Positions 62,247-64,000 of a DNA stretch of 64,000 bases are shown one piece after another (the first letter of the stretch is position 1; each line of letters opens with the position of its first letter). This DNA comes from Thermoleophilia bacterium (GTDB lineage: Bacteria > Actinomycetota > Thermoleophilia > BMS3ABIN01), in the NCBI GenBank assembly GCA_020053595.1, contig JAGVMV010000010.1, positions 44,189-108,188 on the forward strand. The letters are read 5' to 3'. Position numbers and translations under genes: made by a program. The notes beneath the pieces are model-generated. The model worked only from the letters and a program-made list of their open reading frames with translations, was not told the origin of the DNA and made no database searches.

Positions 62247-63293
62247 ATGGCAGGAAAGGCGGGAAGGATGCCCAGCAGGTTAGGCAATGGGATCGCGAAG
62301 CGCATAGAAGGTATTCAGCTGAACACGGCTACCTATGACGTGCACGGCCTGGTTACCAGGGTATACGCGGACGATCACATGCTGGCCCTGGCCATCCAGG
62401 ACTTCCTCAGATCCTTCCGCGGCCAGCCGGAAGCCGAAGCCGATATCGAGTTTTACCTTCTGACGAAGGAACCCGGCTTCGAGCTCGACACCGGTGGCCA
62501 CGGAGGCCATCCGGAACTCCTCTACGACTGGAAGGTCCTGCGATACAGCAGGGAAGACCAGCTTCGTTACCAGGAAGTACCGGGTGCGGGATCGATAGTC
62601 TGCGACCCCGACGCGGGCCTGGCAGTCGCTTTCGTCGAAAGTGACATGGCGGCCTGTGCCTGGTCCATGGCTCACGTGATTTTCTTCCCCATGTGGGCGC
62701 AACTGCTCAAGACCAGGGGGGTGTTCCCCATCCATGCCGCTGGGCTCCAGCGCCACGGCAAGGGAATAATTTTTCCCGGCAAAAGCGGTTGCGGGAAGTC
62801 GACCATGTCTCTCCACCTGATGCGTCACGGGTACAAGTTGCTCGGGGATGACACGATCTTTGTCAGGCGTCAGGGAAAGGGTACGGAGATGCTCTTTTTC
62901 CCTGAGGAAGTCGACGTCTGTTCCGAGACCGTGGACCTGTTCCCCAACCTGGCCCTGGCACGCACCCTGACCGAGGATCGCTGGCAGCCCAAGGCGCGGG
63001 TCAACCTCAATGAGGTCGGCCCCGATGCGGTGGTTGAATCTTCCGCCACGGACCTGCTGATCTTCCCGGTAATCGCCGAGGACGGCAAGACCTGTTACGA
63101 ACGGGTCGGAGCCACCGAAGCGCTGGCCGAACTGATCCTCTACGCTTTCCTGTTCATGGACCCCCAGACCAGCAAGGAGAACTTCGCACTCCTTGCATCA
63201 CTGGTACAGACGACCAAGTGTTACCGTCTGCATATGGGTCTGGATGGCGCCGAGCTTGCCGGCGCTGTCGACGAGATAGTAGCCGCCGCCTGA
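62247..63293 (+). CDS. HPr-kinase-like ATPase of RiPP clusters
   Basis: A 348-residue protein whose C-terminal half is an HPr-kinase/phosphorylase-type P-loop domain. It has PIHAAGL (about residues 161-167), Walker A GKSGCGKST (178-186) and the acidic LLGDD (198-202) that positions metal and substrate in this family. The N-terminal 150 residues are unlike HPrK of sugar regulation. Proteins of this shape occur in lasso-peptide clusters, where one type phosphorylates the precursor. Here a lasso-leader-like precursor lies 750 bases upstream, so the link is plausible. No other modification gene is visible before the window ends. Confidence 0.75.
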   Translation: MAGKAGRMPSRLGNGIAKRIEGIQLNTATYDVHGLVTRVYADDHMLALAIQDFLRSFRGQPEAEADIEFYLLTKEPGFELDTGGHGGHPELLYDWKVLRYSREDQLRYQEVPGAGSIVCDPDAGLAVAFVESDMAACAWSMAHVIFFPMWAQLLKTRGVFPIHAAGLQRHGKGIIFPGKSGCGKSTMSLHLMRHGYKLLGDDTIFVRRQGKGTEMLFFPEEVDVCSETVDLFPNLALARTLTEDRWQPKARVNLNEVGPDAVVESSATDLLIFPVIAEDGKTCYERVGATEALAELILYAFLFMDPQTSKENFALLASLVQTTKCYRLHMGLDGAELAGAVDEIVAAA

Positions 63294-63305
63294 CGCGACG
63301 GTTTT

Positions 63306-63359
63306 GCCGGTCTGACCACCGGCGCCCCTTTGGTGGAGGGCAAGCGTTTTAGCCACCAA
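63306..63359 (+). terminator. tandem hairpins after the kinase gene
   Basis: GCCGGT (63306-63311) with ACCGGC (63318-63323) and TTGGTGG (63330-63336) with CCACCAA (63353-63359) form two hairpins in series, beginning 12 bases after the stop. Neither is followed by a long T-tract, so termination may be partial. Confidence 0.45.
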
Positions 63360-63488
63360 CAGCCGGTACGCGGGCCTCTTAGGGTGTAAGGGAAACAAGT
63401 ACCGTAAGTTATAAAAGGGGGATTAAAGGGGGCCTGTATAAGCAGGTCTTAAATCTATTTTCAAGAGGTTGAAGGGAGGAATAAGGGT

Positions 63489-64000
63489 ATGCAAGTAAGC
63501 TCTAAATTGCTGGTTAGAACAGCAATCGTACTGCTGGGACTACTTCTGGCAGTCACCATGTTCGTTGTCGTGAGCAACGCCAATAACCAGGCGAAAGCCA
63601 TGACGACAACCGACTGGGCGACAGTGGCTACTTCAATCAATAGCTACGTCACCAGCCAGTACGACAGCGCAGATGGCGGTGAGAAAGGCTATCTGGAGAC
63701 AGCTGCTTCAGTCAGGGCGTATCTCGATACAAACAGCGACGGGGTGTTGCTTGGTGAAGGCGATAACGCCGTTAATGCTCCGGTGTTGGTTGACGTACTG
63801 ACCACCCAACTCACGCTGATTCCGGGAACCTCAATCCGGTTAGCTAACGGGGCCGCCGCTGATACCACTAACGGTCCGATAGTTGCAGGCAAGGTGACCG
63901 CCCACAGGAACGCCGGGTTCAGCACCGAGATCATCACCTACTGTCTCACCGGCCACGCCCAGAGCGCGCCAACCATGGCCTATGGCGCCATGAGCGCCGC
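63489..64000 (+). CDS. exported rhodanese-like protein, cut by the window end
   Basis: The first 170 residues of a protein with a signal peptide or membrane anchor (VRTAIVLLGLLLAVTMFVVV). GGGAGGA lies 8 bases before the ATG. The part after residue 80 has APVLVDVL where rhodanese domains have the first strand, and near the end TYCLTGHAQSAPTMAYGAMS, which resembles the rhodanese active-site loop with its cysteine. The order fits a single rhodanese domain, but the GHI motif is not clear. The rest lies beyond the window. Confidence 0.6.
   Translation, partial: MQVSSKLLVRTAIVLLGLLLAVTMFVVVSNANNQAKAMTTTDWATVATSINSYVTSQYDSADGGEKGYLETAASVRAYLDTNSDGVLLGEGDNAVNAPVLVDVLTTQLTLIPGTSIRLANGAAADTTNGPIVAGKVTAHRNAGFSTEIITYCLTGHAQSAPTMAYGAMSA

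Overview
The window looks like one continuous piece of a high-GC bacterial chromosome. The gene content suggests a deep-branching, probably anaerobic actinobacterium. Supporting points are dense high-GC coding, many GTG/TTG starts with strong Shine-Dalgarno sites, an LCP cell-wall ligase, a sortase, a Rex repressor, nickel-handling genes (CbiMQO, two CooT, CooC), an FmdE-type protein, two-CW signalling proteins and a UbiA/UbiD menaquinone-type pair. The lineage is an inference; no rRNA gene is present to confirm it.

Layout. 1-2.5 kb: trehalose synthesis (end of a TreT-type enzyme, then OtsA) and a phasin-like protein. 2.5-8.9 kb: an envelope glycosyltransferase, a possible acetyltransferase, a phosphoesterase, a YtxH protein, a DUF542 protein, LemA-HtpX and RadC. 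8.9-11.6 kb: the conserved rpmH-rnpA-yidD-yidC-jag block, preceded by an intergenic stretch with DnaA-box-like sites but without dnaA beside it. 11.7-24.3 kb: YhaM-type nuclease, a Glu-rich YtxH protein, RarA, a sugar nucleotidyltransferase, UDP-glucose dehydrogenase with an LCP protein, a GT4 enzyme, NrnA and a membrane protein. 24.5-30.4 kb: a GGDEF/HD-GYP protein, tRNA-Arg(CCT), Ddl, an aminotransferase, acylphosphatase and a VapBC-type module. 30.5-34.4 kb: a nickel/cobalt importer with two CooT proteins and DUF3842. 34.6-43.9 kb: a histidine kinase and response regulator, a GT2 enzyme, FmdE, a NodIJ-like ABC exporter, CopA and a phosphoesterase. 44-47.5 kb: two tandem-rhodanese proteins around a TauE/SafE permease. 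47.5-50.5 kb: Dtd, an unusual sortase and an O-antigen-ligase-like protein. 50.5-56.5 kb: a minus-strand run hemB-hemL-rex-X-ubiD-ubiA. 56.6 kb: CooC. 57.5-64 kb: an accessory region of exported proteins with an intact RiPP-like precursor peptide, a frame-disrupted copy of it, an HPr-kinase-like ATPase and a truncated exported rhodanese-like protein.

How the genes fit together. The hemB-to-ubiA run would make heme and quinone under the NADH-sensing repressor Rex, which is encoded inside it; a Rex-like operator lies upstream of hemB. CbiMQO, CooT and CooC together indicate nickel supply to an enzyme such as CO dehydrogenase encoded elsewhere. The two two-CW proteins share an identical cysteine spacing and probably sense a similar cue. 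The most novel part is 58.9-63.3 kb, where a 44-residue peptide carries a lasso-type leader motif and lies near a degenerate duplicate and a kinase of the type that modifies such peptides. The remaining biosynthetic genes, if there are any, would lie beyond the right edge.
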